Positions 1 through 9,546 are shown, counted from the stretch's first letter. The stretch is 64,000 nt of DNA from JAFDCJ01 sp964527835 (GCA_964527835.1 CAZGNV010000012.1:22600-86599); one strand, 5' to 3'. Notes: generated by a model not told the origin, from the letters alone. Made by a program: numbers and translations.

Positions 1-1
1 T

Positions 2-739
2 TACACCAGCTGGATGTTGATGAACCTGCTGCACCTCCCCTATTTTGCAGCCGCTGCGATCTCCATCCTGCTGACCACCCTGCTCGGAGCATTGATGTAC
101 CGCTTCATTTTACTGCGGGTGCGCGGTCAGGTGCTGTCGGAGGTCATCGCCACCTTCGGCATCGGTCTGGCCATCCTGGAATTGTTCCGCTACCTGGGCT
201 TTGTGGGGTTTGAATATACCCTGCCGGTTTTTATCGACCGCAGCTTTTTCATTGTCGGGGCCTATGTCGACATGCAGCGGATTGTGATTGTCATTGCCGG
301 GGTCCTGATCGTGGTTGCCCTGTGGCTTTTCACCCACCACACGGCGGTGGGTCTGGCCTTCCGGGGCATTGCCCAGGATGAGCGCACGGCCCTGAGCCTG
401 GGCATCGATTCGGACTGGATCGCCACCCTCAGTGTCTCCTTTGGGGCCGGGCTGGCGGCTTTGGCGGCCACCCTTATCATTCCCCTGGGCAGCATCTCTC
501 CCGGCGAGGGCTATGATGTTTTGATCAAAGCGCTGGCAGTGTGCATTATCGGCGGGTTGGGCAGCACCGGCGGGGTGATCGTGGCCAGCTTTATCATCGG
601 TTTTGCCGAACGTTTTACCGATTCCTATATCGGCTCGCACTGGACCATGATCGTCAGCCTGGCGGCCATCCTCATTGTCCTGATCGCCAGGCCCTCCGGT
701 TTGTTCGGCAAGCAAAAAGAGCTGGAAGAAAGAATCTAG
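2..739 (+). CDS. livH: Branched-chain amino-acid-type ABC transporter permease LivH (5' end outside window)
   Basis: Inner-membrane permease of a LivFGHMJ-type importer. The reading frame is open from base 2, so the protein starts upstream of the window; about 245 residues remain of a family that is usually near 290. Many hydrophobic segments are visible, and the family's conserved region is present: GLAFRGIAQDERTALSLGID, then the Gly-rich AVCIIGGLGSTGGVIVASF near the C-terminus. It is followed by livM, livG and livF on the same strand. The substrate-binding protein is not in the window, so the substrate could be branched-chain amino acids, or aromatic or other carboxylic acids, as often seen when such operons carry an acyl-CoA ligase. 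Confidence 0.93.
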   Translation, partial: YTSWMLMNLLHLPYFAAAAISILLTTLLGALMYRFILLRVRGQVLSEVIATFGIGLAILELFRYLGFVGFEYTLPVFIDRSFFIVGAYVDMQRIVIVIAGVLIVVALWLFTHHTAVGLAFRGIAQDERTALSLGIDSDWIATLSVSFGAGLAALAATLIIPLGSISPGEGYDVLIKALAVCIIGGLGSTGGVIVASFIIGFAERFTDSYIGSHWTMIVSLAAILIVLIARPSGLFGKQKELEERI

Positions 740-740
740 T

Positions 741-783
741 AGAAGGGGGAAGTCGGAATGCGGAAGGGGGAAGTTGGAAGAAT
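741..783. repeat. Heptamer-like tandem repeat, GGAAGNN type
   Basis: The livH-livM gap consists largely of repeated 7-base steps (GGAAGTC, GGAATGC, GGAAGGG, GGAAGTT, GGAAGAA). The same pattern in the opposite orientation fills 26344-26438. It lies between genes that appear to be co-transcribed, so it is part of the mRNA. No function is known to me. Confidence 0.6.
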
Positions 784-794
784 AAGGTGCAATT

Positions 795-1796
795 ATGCAA
801 AAGCGTAAAGAAAGAATCGACCGGGGAATCAAGGCCCGCTCCGAAGATATCTTTGCTCTGAGCTCGTGGCGCGAGATGCTTTACCTGGCCGCTCCCCGTG
901 TGCTTCCCATTGTCGGGTTTGTGGTGCTGCCGCTGGTCCTGGGCAACTACTGGCAAAAAGTCCTGTTGTCGGTGGCCGTATTCGCCCTGCTGGCCATCAG
1001 CTGGGACATCCTGGCCCAAAGCGGCATGATCTCCCTGGGCCAGGCGCTGTTTTTCGGCACGGGAGCCTACGCCGCCGGCATCTTCAATTACTACTGGCAC
1101 TGGCACCCGATGATCTCGCTGGCCGTGGCCACCATCGCCGGGGGGCTGCTGTGCACCCTGTTTCTGCTGCCCGTGCTGCGGTTGCGCGGCATCTATTTTT
1201 CCATGGTCACCCTGATCATTCCGCTGATGCTGGTGCGTATCATCGAAGCCACCCGGATTTTCGGAGGAACCGAGGGGCTGACGGGAATCGATGCGCTGAG
1301 CTCCAAGTGGATCGAGCTCTACCTGATCATGGGCGTGCTGGCCGCCGCCCTTTTCGGTTTCCGGCGCATGATGGATTCGGATTACGGCCTGGTTTTAAAG
1401 GCCATCAATGACAATGACCGCTCGGTCATCAACGCCGGCATCAACATTTACTGGTTTAAGGCCCAGGCGCTGTTTGTTTCCGCTAGCATCGGCGCCTTTG
1501 CCGGGGCCTTCATGACCCATGTGTACATGTTTGCGGGCATGCCCGTATTCGCCCTGGACTATTCGATTCTGCCCATTGCCGCGGCGGTGGTCGGCGGCCC
1601 CGGCACCCTGGCCGGCGCCACCCTGGGCGCGTTTATCCTGGTGCCGATGTCGGAAATTCTGCGCGGCATCGGAGGACTGCGCATTGTGCTGTATGGTCTG
1701 TTTCTGGTCGTTTTCATCGTGGCGCTGCCCGAGGGCATTTTCCAGTTTGTGCAGCGCAAATACCATCAATTTGAAAGATGGGTGGAGGTGGAATAA
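795..1796 (+). CDS. livM: Branched-chain amino-acid-type ABC transporter permease LivM
   Basis: Second membrane permease of the importer, 333 residues, normal for LivM. The first 35 residues are a charged cytoplasmic extension (MQKRKERIDRGIKARSEDIF), followed by about eight to ten hydrophobic segments. Family signatures are visible: GQALFFGTGAYAAG around residue 85 and AFAGAFMTHVYMFAGMP plus AAAVVGGPGTLAGATLGAF near the C-terminal third. The stop codon (1794-1796) overlaps by one base the ATG of livG at 1796, indicating translational coupling. Confidence 0.95.
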   Translation: MQKRKERIDRGIKARSEDIFALSSWREMLYLAAPRVLPIVGFVVLPLVLGNYWQKVLLSVAVFALLAISWDILAQSGMISLGQALFFGTGAYAAGIFNYYWHWHPMISLAVATIAGGLLCTLFLLPVLRLRGIYFSMVTLIIPLMLVRIIEATRIFGGTEGLTGIDALSSKWIELYLIMGVLAAALFGFRRMMDSDYGLVLKAINDNDRSVINAGINIYWFKAQALFVSASIGAFAGAFMTHVYMFAGMPVFALDYSILPIAAAVVGGPGTLAGATLGAFILVPMSEILRGIGGLRIVLYGLFLVVFIVALPEGIFQFVQRKYHQFERWVEVE

Positions 1797-2548
1797 TGGC
1801 TCCTTCGACGTTGCTGAAAGTCGCCGGGGTCCATAAGAATTTCGGCGGGGTACAGGCGGTTTTCGACCTGAGCTTCGAGCTGGCACCGGGTGAACTGCTG
1901 GGCCTGATCGGCCCCAACGGCTCGGGCAAAACCACGGCGGTCAACCTGATTACCGGCTTTGTCAAACCCTCGGAAGGAGAGATTTTTTTTCGCGGCCGCA
2001 ACATCACCGGCCTGGCTCCCCACAAAATCGTGCGCCTGGGAATCGCCCGCACCTTTCAGATGGTCAAACCCTTCTACCAGCTGCCGGCCTATAAAAACAT
2101 GATCATCCCCCTGTATTCGCCCCGGGTCAAGCAGCTGGCCGGCGGAAAATACGGCGACCGGGATGCGGTGGCACTGGACCTGCTGGAAGAAGTCGGGTTT
2201 GAGCGCGATGCTTTTGTGGCTTACAAAAGCGCCAGTGTGCTGCCCCAGGGATATCTCAAACGCCTGGAACTGGCCAAGGCCATCGCCCTGCAGCCGGATC
2301 TCATGATCCTCGACGAGTTGTTTTCGGGGCTGAGCCTGGCCGAAGTGGCCGGTATGCTGCCGATTATTGAAAAGCTGCGCCAGGAAGGCAAGACCATCAT
2401 CATGATTGAGCACCGCCTCAAGGAACTGTTCCGGATTGCCGACCGGGTGGTGGTGCTCAATTTTGGAGAAAAAATCGCCGAAGGCCTGGCCAATGAAGTC
2501 ATGGAAAGCGATGCCGTGAAAAAAGCTTACCTGGGCGCGGAAGCATAG
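1796..2548 (+). CDS. livG: ABC transporter ATP-binding protein LivG
   Basis: Cytoplasmic ATPase of the importer. The ATG at 1796 is chosen because GGTGGAGGTGG lies just upstream; an in-frame ATG at 1778 lies inside livM. Walker A is GPNGSGKT (residues 39-46) and Walker B LMILDE. The signature is unusual: LPQGYLKRLELAKA replaces the usual LivG form with YGQQRRLE, so the canonical Q/G pattern is altered while the downstream helix is kept. The ATPase should still dimerise with LivF, but the signature substitution deserves attention. C-terminal IEHRLKELFRIADRVVVLNFGE matches the H-loop region (H in EHR). Confidence 0.94.
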   Translation: MAPSTLLKVAGVHKNFGGVQAVFDLSFELAPGELLGLIGPNGSGKTTAVNLITGFVKPSEGEIFFRGRNITGLAPHKIVRLGIARTFQMVKPFYQLPAYKNMIIPLYSPRVKQLAGGKYGDRDAVALDLLEEVGFERDAFVAYKSASVLPQGYLKRLELAKAIALQPDLMILDELFSGLSLAEVAGMLPIIEKLRQEGKTIIMIEHRLKELFRIADRVVVLNFGEKIAEGLANEVMESDAVKKAYLGAEA

Positions 2549-2650
2549 AATAGCTCTTGGCTCATAGTTAATGGCTAAAATGATTTGCTCCACCCAAGAC
2601 TATTAGCTGTCTGCAATGCGCCATCAACTAAATCGAGGAGTTGTTTTTTA

Positions 2651-3397
2651 ATGCTGGAAGTAAAAAACCTGATGGTTTTTTTTGAAAACGCGCTGGCCAT
2701 CAACGATCTGAGCCTGCAGGTGCAGGCCGGGGAAATCGTCGGGATCATCGGATCCAACAGCGCCGGCAAGACCACCTTGATGAACGCCCTTTCCGGGCTG
2801 ATCATTGACATGCGCATCAAGGAAAAACGCCGCGGCGGAGAGCGCATCACCGTTTACGGCCACATCATTTACAACGGCGAGGACATCACGGCCACCAAAC
2901 CCAGCGAACGGGTCAAAAAGGGTATCGTGCTGTGCCGGGAGCGGCACCCGGTGTTTCCCGAAAGCAGTGTCGTGGAAAATTTGAAAATCGCCGGCTACCT
3001 GAAGAAAAGACGGCAAATCCGCGAGTCCATTGAAACTGTTTTCGACATCTTTCCGGCGCTGTCCAAGCTAAAATCACGCAAGGCCGGCTTTTTAAGCGGC
3101 GGCGAGCAGCAGATGCTGGCCATCGGCATGGCCCTGGTGGTGCGCCCCAAACTGCTGCTGCTCGATGAACCCCTGCTGGGCCTGAGCCCCATGATGCAGC
3201 AGGTGGTCATGGAGGCCATCGTGGGGCTGAAGGAAAATTCCGACATTACCGTGGTGCTCAGCGAACAGTTCGCCCGGCCCGTATTGCCGGTCATTGACCG
3301 GGGGTACGTGGTCGAAAACGGCATGCTGTCGCTTTCCGGCAGCGGTCAAGAGTTGATGGCAAACCCCGAAATCAAATCCGCCTATTTCGGCATATGA
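2651..3397 (+). CDS. livF: ABC transporter ATP-binding protein LivF
   Basis: Second ATPase of the importer, 248 residues. The ATG at 2651 is preceded by GAGGAG at 2635-2640; an upstream extension to 2585 has no homology-like content. Walker A is GSNSAGKT (Ser in place of the common Gly), signature LSGGEQQMLAIGMAL, Walker B LLLLDEPLLGLSP. A 102-base gap separates it from livG; nothing recognisable is in that gap. It overlaps the following ligase gene by four bases (ATGA), so the ligase is probably in the same transcript. Confidence 0.95.
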   Translation: MLEVKNLMVFFENALAINDLSLQVQAGEIVGIIGSNSAGKTTLMNALSGLIIDMRIKEKRRGGERITVYGHIIYNGEDITATKPSERVKKGIVLCRERHPVFPESSVVENLKIAGYLKKRRQIRESIETVFDIFPALSKLKSRKAGFLSGGEQQMLAIGMALVVRPKLLLLDEPLLGLSPMMQQVVMEAIVGLKENSDITVVLSEQFARPVLPVIDRGYVVENGMLSLSGSGQELMANPEIKSAYFGI

Positions 3398-5052
3398 GGC
3401 CCCAGTGCATGACATCGACTGCTGAAAATACAATTTATGCCGCCTTTGCGGAGACCGCCCGTCGACGCGGCGATCATCCGGCTGTCATTTACCTGGGAAC
3501 CGGATTTTCCTATCAACGCCTCAGGCAGCTGGCCGAACGGTTTGCCGACGGTTTGGTTGACATCGGCGTTGTGCCCGGCCAGAAAGTCATGCTGTATATC
3601 CCCAACAGCATCCAATGGGTCATCGCCTGGCTGGGCATCCAGAAAATCGGAGCGGTGTGCGTGCCCATCACGCCCATCTACACTCCCCACGACATCACCT
3701 ACATCGCCAATGACAGCGGCGCGCAGACCATTGTCTGCGCGGACACCAATTTTGGCTACGTGACGGGTGTTCTGCCGCAAACGAATCTCAAGCGGGTGAT
3801 CGTGACCAACGCGGCCGATCTGCTGCCGTGGGCCAAACGCTTTTTCGGCTACCTGTTCGACGTGGTTCCCCGCGGCAAGTTTGCCCTTGGACCCCAAACT
3901 TTTGCTTTTAAATCGCTTTTGGCCAGGGGCCGCCCCCGCAGCCACCCCACAACGGGGGAACGCTGCAAGAACGGCGCCCTGGCCCAGATCCTGTACACCG
4001 GCGGGACCACCAAGTTTCCCAAGGCCGTCCCATTCAGCGCCGAGCTGTTTCTGGTTTCCGCCGACGAGCAGATCCGCATCAGCGAACCGCTGTTTGCCGC
4101 CGATCAAAACGTGATCATGGGCAATGCCCCCCTGTTTCACATCCTGGGGCAAACCTGCAGCCTGGCCACGCTGCTGGTGGGCGGCAGCCTGATTTTGCAG
4201 CCGCGCATCAACCTGGACGCCACCTTTGACGCCATCGCGCGTTTCAGAGCAAAAACCATGATCGGCGTGCCCGCTCTTTACCGCATGATCCTGGAACACG
4301 TCCGCCTGGACCAGTATGACCTCAGTTCGCTGCAATATTGTTTTTGCGGCGGTGATGTCCTGCCGGTGGAGGTGGGCAAGCGCTGGCGGGAAAAGTTCGG
4401 CCATCCCATCTACCAGGGATACGGGGCCACCGAAACCTGCGGCGGCGTGGCCATGTGTCCGGTGGACGTGGAAAATCCCCCCAAAAGCGTGGGGCGCATC
4501 GTGGCCAGCAAGCAGGTCAAAATCGTCGACCCGGCCACCCTTGAGCCGGTGGCGACGGGACAACCCGGGGAGCTGCTGGTCTCATCGGCGCACATGGTCA
4601 GCGCCTACCTGAACAAGCCCGAAGAAACCGCCGCCGCCTTTGTCGAACTGGATGGGAAAAAATGGTACCGCACCGCTGACATCATGTCCATGGATGAAGA
4701 CGGCTACCTGTATTTCGTGGACCGCACGGTGGACACCATCAAACACAAAGGCTACCGCATTTCGGCCTCAGAGATCGAATCCGTGCTCCAGGAGCATCCG
4801 GCGGTCATCGCCTCCTGCGTGGTCGGAGTGCCCGACGAAAAGGTGGGCGAGCGCATCAAGGCTTACGTGGTGCTCAAGGAAGACATCAAGGGCATCACCG
4901 GTTACGAGCTTATCAAATGGTGCCGGCAGACCCTGGTGTCCTACAAGGTGCCGCATTACATCGAGTTCCGGGACATGCTGCCCAAGTCCAAGGTCGGCAA
5001 ACTGCTGCGCCGCGAAATTCGCAGCGAGGAACAGCGCCGCAAAGAAACCTGA
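3394..5052 (+). CDS. AMP-dependent acyl-CoA synthetase/ligase
   Basis: ANL-superfamily enzyme, 552 residues, expected to activate a carboxylic acid to acyl-AMP and then acyl-CoA in the cytoplasm. Visible motifs: the ATP-binding loop LYTGGTTKFPK near residue 200, YQGYGATETCGG near 345, WYRTADI near 425, and the C-terminal catalytic lysine region PKSKVGKLLRREIR. The P-loop has Gly-Thr-Thr-Lys where many members have GTTGxPK. An ATG at 3409 is an alternative start. Coupling to livF by overlap suggests that it activates the imported acid; the substrate cannot be read from sequence. Confidence 0.93.
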   Translation: MRPQCMTSTAENTIYAAFAETARRRGDHPAVIYLGTGFSYQRLRQLAERFADGLVDIGVVPGQKVMLYIPNSIQWVIAWLGIQKIGAVCVPITPIYTPHDITYIANDSGAQTIVCADTNFGYVTGVLPQTNLKRVIVTNAADLLPWAKRFFGYLFDVVPRGKFALGPQTFAFKSLLARGRPRSHPTTGERCKNGALAQILYTGGTTKFPKAVPFSAELFLVSADEQIRISEPLFAADQNVIMGNAPLFHILGQTCSLATLLVGGSLILQPRINLDATFDAIARFRAKTMIGVPALYRMILEHVRLDQYDLSSLQYCFCGGDVLPVEVGKRWREKFGHPIYQGYGATETCGGVAMCPVDVENPPKSVGRIVASKQVKIVDPATLEPVATGQPGELLVSSAHMVSAYLNKPEETAAAFVELDGKKWYRTADIMSMDEDGYLYFVDRTVDTIKHKGYRISASEIESVLQEHPAVIASCVVGVPDEKVGERIKAYVVLKEDIKGITGYELIKWCRQTLVSYKVPHYIEFRDMLPKSKVGKLLRREIRSEEQRRKET

Positions 5053-5066
5053 AGGCTGATGTGCTT

Positions 5067-6497
5067 TCAGTCCACCGCCCGGCCCAGTTTCGTCGGACCG
5101 GGTTTGGCCACCGGCACCCGGCGCTCGATCACCCGCATGGCCTTCCACTTGCCTCCGAGAAAACGAAGAAAAAAAGTCGTCCCCAGCAAAGTGACATAGG
5201 CGGTGGCAAACACCCAGGCCACCAGCAGGCCGGATTTGAACACCACCACCGCAAGGTACACCGGAACGATCAGGACAAACAGCGACAGAGCAACGGTTAC
5301 CAGCATCACATAGCGGGTGTCACCGGCTCCCTTGATGGCCGAGCAAAAGATGATGTTCATGGTGTCAAATATGGAATATACCGCCACAAAACGCAACAAA
5401 ACGACGCTGTAACGATAAATCTCCCCAAAATCCCGTGGGTCCGCCTGCAGGGCGAAGGGCGCTACAAACACGTCGGGCACCAGCACATAGGCCGCCGCAA
5501 TGCTGGCCATGTAAGCAAAAGTCAGGTGAAAGCCCGAATAAGCCGCCGCCTGGGCCAGCTCCGGTTGGTTGGCCCCCAGGTATTGCCCCACGAGCACCGA
5601 TATGGCGATGCCGCATCCGATCATGGGCATAAATGCCAGGGTGTTGATGTTGAAAGCGATATTGGTGGCGGCCAGGCTGGCAGTCCCCAACCGTCCCACC
5701 ACCAGGACAAACCCGGTAAAAGCGGCCATTTCCAGGAAAAACTGCACCCCGGAAGGAAAACCGAAACGCAGCAGGCGCCATAGGAGGTCTTTTTGCAGGC
5801 GCCATCCCCGCAGGGTGTGGTAAGTGTTGTCAATTTTCCTGCTGCTCAGCAGGACGAAAAAAACCAGCAGGGAAAACACGCCGGCGGCCACCGTGGCAAT
5901 GGCCGCCCCCCGGATTCCAAGCGCGGGAAACCCCCAGTGGCCGAAAATCAGGGCATAGTCCAGGATCAGGTTGACCCCCGTGGTAAAAACATTGACCCAC
6001 ATCACGGGCCAGGTCTTGCCCCGGCCGCTGAAAAACCCGGAAAGGGCGTAGGACGCGACGTAAACGCCGCCGCCCAGGCACAGAATTTCGAAATAAGCCA
6101 CCTCGTTTTGCTGCACCGCCACGCTGTGGCCCACCAGGCTGAAAATAGAACGGGCAAAGGGCACGGCCCCCAGCAACACCAGCCCGCCCAGCAGGGAGAC
6201 GTAAACGCCCTGCCACAATGCGGGGCCGATGCGCTGATAGCGCCCGGCGCCGTAATACTGGGCCACAAAGGTCGTCGCGTAGCCCGCCGTGCCCATGAAG
6301 ATGCTGACAATGGAAAAATAGAGCATCCCCGCCGGCATGGCCGCCGCAATGGCCTCCGGCGAATACCAGGTCAGAAACATGCGGTCCACGAAGTGCTGCA
6401 CCGACCAGGTTGCCGTGCTTAAAACCAACGGTATGGCCACCGCCAATACTTCCCGGTACCCTCCTGCCCTGCTCCACCGCCATCTCAGATACTGCAT
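5067..6497 (-). CDS. MATE family multidrug/cation efflux transporter
   Basis: Inner-membrane antiporter of the multidrug and toxic compound extrusion family, 476 residues with about twelve hydrophobic segments, the usual size. The N-terminal helix carries AIPLVLSTATWSVQHFVDRMFL, typical of the first MATE helix, and the internal repeat recurs around FGFPSGVQFFLEMAAFTGFVLVVG. It converges with the acyl-CoA ligase (15 bases apart) and is not part of that operon. Exported substrate and coupling ion are unknown. Confidence 0.93.
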   Translation of the reverse strand: MQYLRWRWSRAGGYREVLAVAIPLVLSTATWSVQHFVDRMFLTWYSPEAIAAAMPAGMLYFSIVSIFMGTAGYATTFVAQYYGAGRYQRIGPALWQGVYVSLLGGLVLLGAVPFARSIFSLVGHSVAVQQNEVAYFEILCLGGGVYVASYALSGFFSGRGKTWPVMWVNVFTTGVNLILDYALIFGHWGFPALGIRGAAIATVAAGVFSLLVFFVLLSSRKIDNTYHTLRGWRLQKDLLWRLLRFGFPSGVQFFLEMAAFTGFVLVVGRLGTASLAATNIAFNINTLAFMPMIGCGIAISVLVGQYLGANQPELAQAAAYSGFHLTFAYMASIAAAYVLVPDVFVAPFALQADPRDFGEIYRYSVVLLRFVAVYSIFDTMNIIFCSAIKGAGDTRYVMLVTVALSLFVLIVPVYLAVVVFKSGLLVAWVFATAYVTLLGTTFFLRFLGGKWKAMRVIERRVPVAKPGPTKLGRAVD

Positions 6498-6600
6498 GTC
6501 TTGCCTGTCTAAGCCACGAAAAAGCCCTCGCTAAACCGTCTCTCACGATTGCTGACAACCGGTTCAGCCTGAGGGCACACGGCAGCCGAACTTGATGGTT

Positions 6601-6774
6601 TCGTAAAAAGTTCCTTTTGTTCGCTTCGTGAGTATTTTGGGGATGGCCGGAACCCTTCGCTGAAATTCAAAAACTCGGGCTGACGCCCTCAAACAGTTTG
6701 AATTTCTTAACGCTCAGGCTCCCGGCCATCTTGATCCCAAAATACTCAAAATCGCTCACAAAAGACTTTTTACG
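6601..6774. repeat. Long palindromic intergenic repeat, copy 1
   Basis: The 289-base gap between the MATE gene and the next gene holds a nested inverted repeat. Outer arms are CGTAAAAAGT...TTTTGT and ACAAAAGACTTTTTACG; middle arms are GAGTATTTTGGGGAT and ATCCCAAAATACTC; inner arms pair GAAATTCAAA with TTTGAATTTC. The core (about 6669-6714) shares the AACTCGG...ACAG...TTT...AACGC order with copies at 31035-31207 and 58234-58411. No coding potential is seen. Confidence 0.75.
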
Positions 6775-6786
6775 GGGCCGTCAAAC

Positions 6787-7869
6787 TCAATGCTGCATAT
6801 ATTTTCCCAGCAGCCGCTGCTGGATCTGTTTTGCCGCCGATGCCAGGTCTTTTTTGCGCACCCCGGTCTGATAAATTTCGGTGATCAGCCGCGCATGGTC
6901 CGTGGCGGTCCTGTAACCGCCGGCAACGGCGTGCTCGATGACCTCCCAGTCTCCTGTCTGCATAAACTGTTGAAACGCCACCGGCAGTTCAGGGAAAAAC
7001 TCCTTGACCAGGCCTTCAAGAAAGGCAACGTAAAACGCCAGCATCACAGCCTGGCGATTTTTGACGATATACTGAAGGGTTCCGAAGGCATTCGTGTCGG
7101 CGGCCAGGTCTTTCACTGCCCGGGCCAGGTGCTCCACCGGCGAAGCGGGAAAAGCGGCGATGATCTGCCGCCAGGTGTCGCCCTCAAAGACGGTATCATG
7201 CAGTTCACCGATCTCGTGGTAAATGTAAATTTCTTTTTGCGCGGCCACAATGCCGGTCAGGTGCTGGCGCACCGCTTCAGGTTGCAAGTCCCCCAACCCC
7301 CAGCGCTGCAGCGCAAAACGCAGAGCCGGGCGGGCGGATTTATTTATGTAGAAAATTTTATCCCAGATAAAAAAGCGGGCCGTTTCCTGGCGCAAAAGCA
7401 CACAGCCGTCCTGGGTTAGGGCCGGAATCGTCAGCAGATCACGTGCCATTTCACGCTCCAGGATATAGACGGTGTTGCCGTCAATGGTGGTCTTTTCGCC
7501 GATGGCGGCCAGAAAAAAAGTCGGCTTGAGGCTGCGGGCATAGCCGGCCCCGTAATACAAATGCTTTGGTTCCAGCAGCTTGTTGATGCCGATGGTGTCG
7601 AAAGGATCAAATTTTTTCCCGTCAATGCTCAATTCCACAAAATCTTTTTGACTGTACTGCTCCCACCTGTTTTCGCGGACTTCGATCCATTCCAGGACCT
7701 CGGCGGAATCCCGTTCTTCCCATGGCGGCAGTTTGTTTTCCCATTTGTAAAGATCGCGCAGCCGCAGGGCCAGCCCGCAGATTGAAAACATTCCGGCATG
7801 GTGGGCATCGGAAATGTCACAATTATAAAGGACCTGGTGCGTAATTTTTTTCAAGTCAGCAGCGGTCAT
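6787..7869 (-). CDS. Conserved hypothetical protein, Sfum_1244-like family
   Basis: A 360-residue soluble-looking protein without signal peptide or membrane helix. The N-terminus (residues 13-45: VLYNCDISDAHHAGMFSICG, then LRLRDLYKWE) resembles a family I recall from deltaproteobacteria under the name Sfum_1244; that recollection is not verified here. There are a few Cys residues but no metal-binding pattern. It is transcribed alone, downstream of a 474-base gap. Function unknown. Confidence 0.8.
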   Translation of the reverse strand: MTAADLKKITHQVLYNCDISDAHHAGMFSICGLALRLRDLYKWENKLPPWEERDSAEVLEWIEVRENRWEQYSQKDFVELSIDGKKFDPFDTIGINKLLEPKHLYYGAGYARSLKPTFFLAAIGEKTTIDGNTVYILEREMARDLLTIPALTQDGCVLLRQETARFFIWDKIFYINKSARPALRFALQRWGLGDLQPEAVRQHLTGIVAAQKEIYIYHEIGELHDTVFEGDTWRQIIAAFPASPVEHLARAVKDLAADTNAFGTLQYIVKNRQAVMLAFYVAFLEGLVKEFFPELPVAFQQFMQTGDWEVIEHAVAGGYRTATDHARLITEIYQTGVRKKDLASAAKQIQQRLLGKYMQH

Positions 7870-8343
7870 CTGGCGATCCTGTCCCCTGGCCGGGTTTTTG
7901 TCCGCCCCTCTTGCGGATGGTTGCGCACTTCAAAAAAAGGGCCGCCCCACGGCGGGATTTCGACCCCCCGGTTCTGGTTTGATGCTGTTAAGCAGGTTAT
8001 CTTTTTCCGCCTTGCGAGTCAACAAAAGCCGCAGCGCATTTTGCGCTGGACAATCCATTCTTCCGATAGTATACCTCAACGTTGCATAAACAACATGGCA
8101 AACACTATCTAATGATCCGACATTCCAACAAAAATAATACTAAAGGCACCTTCTTGAGAATATCCCAGCGGGTGAATTCAAGGATGGGATCTTTTTATGC
8201 CATGTTGTTTCCCCTCCGGGAAAGCCGCAGGACTTCAGATCCTGTGTTGCCAGGGGTTCGCGGTATCAGAATACAGCTTCACCCTTGGTGCCTTGGCTCT
8301 GAAGCCCTCCGACTTTTACAACATTAAGGTATCGCCACGATTC
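7870..8343. other. 474-base gap without a convincing gene
   Basis: Between the divergent hypothetical gene and the M24 peptidase gene. An open frame continuing upstream of the peptidase start (from 8197) encodes Cys-rich, low-homology-looking sequence and has no good ribosome site. A hairpin pair at 8208-8244 superficially resembles the D- and anticodon-arms of a tRNA-Sec but lacks acceptor and T-arms. Nothing else was recognised. Confidence 0.5.
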
Positions 8344-9546
8344 ATGGAATTGGAAGATCACTTCAAGGTCCCGCCGGCTGAAATTCAGGCCCGCACCCTG
8401 AAAATCCAGCGTGCGCTGCAACGGGAAAAAATCGACGGGCTGTTCATTGTGCAGCGGGTGGACCTGTTCTATTTTTCCGGAACCGCCCAGAACGGCTTTT
8501 TGTATATTCCGGCCGAAGGGTCGCCGCTTTTATTCATCAAGCAATACCTGCCCCGCGCCGAGCGCGAAGCCAGCATTGCCGATATTGTAAAAATTGCATC
8601 GATCAAGGAAGTGCCGGGACTGATCACGGACTTTTACGGTGGATTTCCCGAAGTGCTCGGGTTTGAACTCGATGTCGTGCCGGTCAACGATTTTGTTTTT
8701 TACCAGGGTCTTTTGCCCGCTAAGAAATGCGTGGATGCTTCCGCCCATATTTTGCGGGTCAGGCAGATCAAGTCCGGATGGGAAATCCAGCAGCTGCAAA
8801 ACACGGCCGCCATGACCGCCAGGACTTTTGAATTCATGCGCACCGCCCTGCGGCCCGGGCTTACAGAAATGGAATTTGCCGGCATCTTTGAAACCTACGC
8901 CCGTCGGCTGGGTCATGCGTCTCATTTGCGGGTCCGGCACTACCTGACCGAAGGCTACCCCTGGCATGTGCTGAGCGGCAAAAGCGGTTCCCTGGTGGGA
9001 CTGCTGGATTCTCCGGCCAGCGGTGAAGGAACCTCGGCGGCTTTTCCGGTGGGCGCCGGTCAAAAAAAAATCCAGGTTGACGAACCGGTGATGGTGGACC
9101 TGGGATCCGTCTTGAACGGCTATCACATGGATGAAACGCGCATGTTTGCCGTGGGATCCATGCCCCGGCACGCCATGGAGGCCAGCCTGGCGACCATTGA
9201 AATCCACAATCGGGTCATTGAAAAGGCCGCTCCCGGGATCCGGGTGGAGGAAATCTTTGATTGCGCACTGAAACTGGCCAAATCCATGGGATACGAGTCG
9301 CAGTACCTGGGAATTTCGGGGCACAAGGTGAACTTTATCGGCCACGGAATCGGCCTTGAGTTGATCGAACCCCCCATCATCGCCCGCAACCGCAAAGAGC
9401 GCCTTGAAGCGGGGATGGTCCTTGCCCTGGAACCCAAAATGGTGTTCGAAAACCAATTTGCCGCGGGCATTGAAAGCGTTTTTGCGGTCACGGAAACCGG
9501 CGCCCAGCTGATCAGCAAAGTACCGGTGGAAGTGTTTGTATGTTGA
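8344..9546 (+). CDS. M24 family metallopeptidase (Xaa-Pro aminopeptidase type)
   Basis: Creatinase/aminopeptidase-P fold enzyme, 400 residues from the ATG at 8344, which begins the family-like sequence MELEDHFKVPPAEIQARTLK. The N-terminal half is the non-catalytic creatinase-N domain (KIQRALQREKIDGLFIVQRVDLFYFSG-like, read in parts). The C-terminal pita-bread domain has the five metal ligands of M24: Asp in MVDLGSVLNGYHMDETR (two Asp), His in GHGIGLELIEPP, Glu in LALEPKMVF and Glu in AGIESVFAV. The gene overlaps or abuts the adenine deaminase gene, suggesting co-expression. Exact peptide specificity is unknown. Confidence 0.92.
   Translation: MELEDHFKVPPAEIQARTLKIQRALQREKIDGLFIVQRVDLFYFSGTAQNGFLYIPAEGSPLLFIKQYLPRAEREASIADIVKIASIKEVPGLITDFYGGFPEVLGFELDVVPVNDFVFYQGLLPAKKCVDASAHILRVRQIKSGWEIQQLQNTAAMTARTFEFMRTALRPGLTEMEFAGIFETYARRLGHASHLRVRHYLTEGYPWHVLSGKSGSLVGLLDSPASGEGTSAAFPVGAGQKKIQVDEPVMVDLGSVLNGYHMDETRMFAVGSMPRHAMEASLATIEIHNRVIEKAAPGIRVEEIFDCALKLAKSMGYESQYLGISGHKVNFIGHGIGLELIEPPIIARNRKERLEAGMVLALEPKMVFENQFAAGIESVFAVTETGAQLISKVPVEVFVC

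Noticed and set aside
5067..6422. Plus-strand open frames opposite the MATE gene
   Set aside because: No ribosome site or domain features; the minus strand encodes a complete twelve-helix transporter.
8208..8244. Hairpins resembling the D-arm (six pairs, four-base loop) and anticodon arm (loop CTTCAGA, anticodon TCA) of a tRNA-Sec
   Set aside because: No acceptor-stem partner, no long variable arm and no GGTTCGANTCC T-arm could be found around it; the spacing between the arms is four bases, not one. Treated as coincidence, although the organism should have a selC elsewhere.
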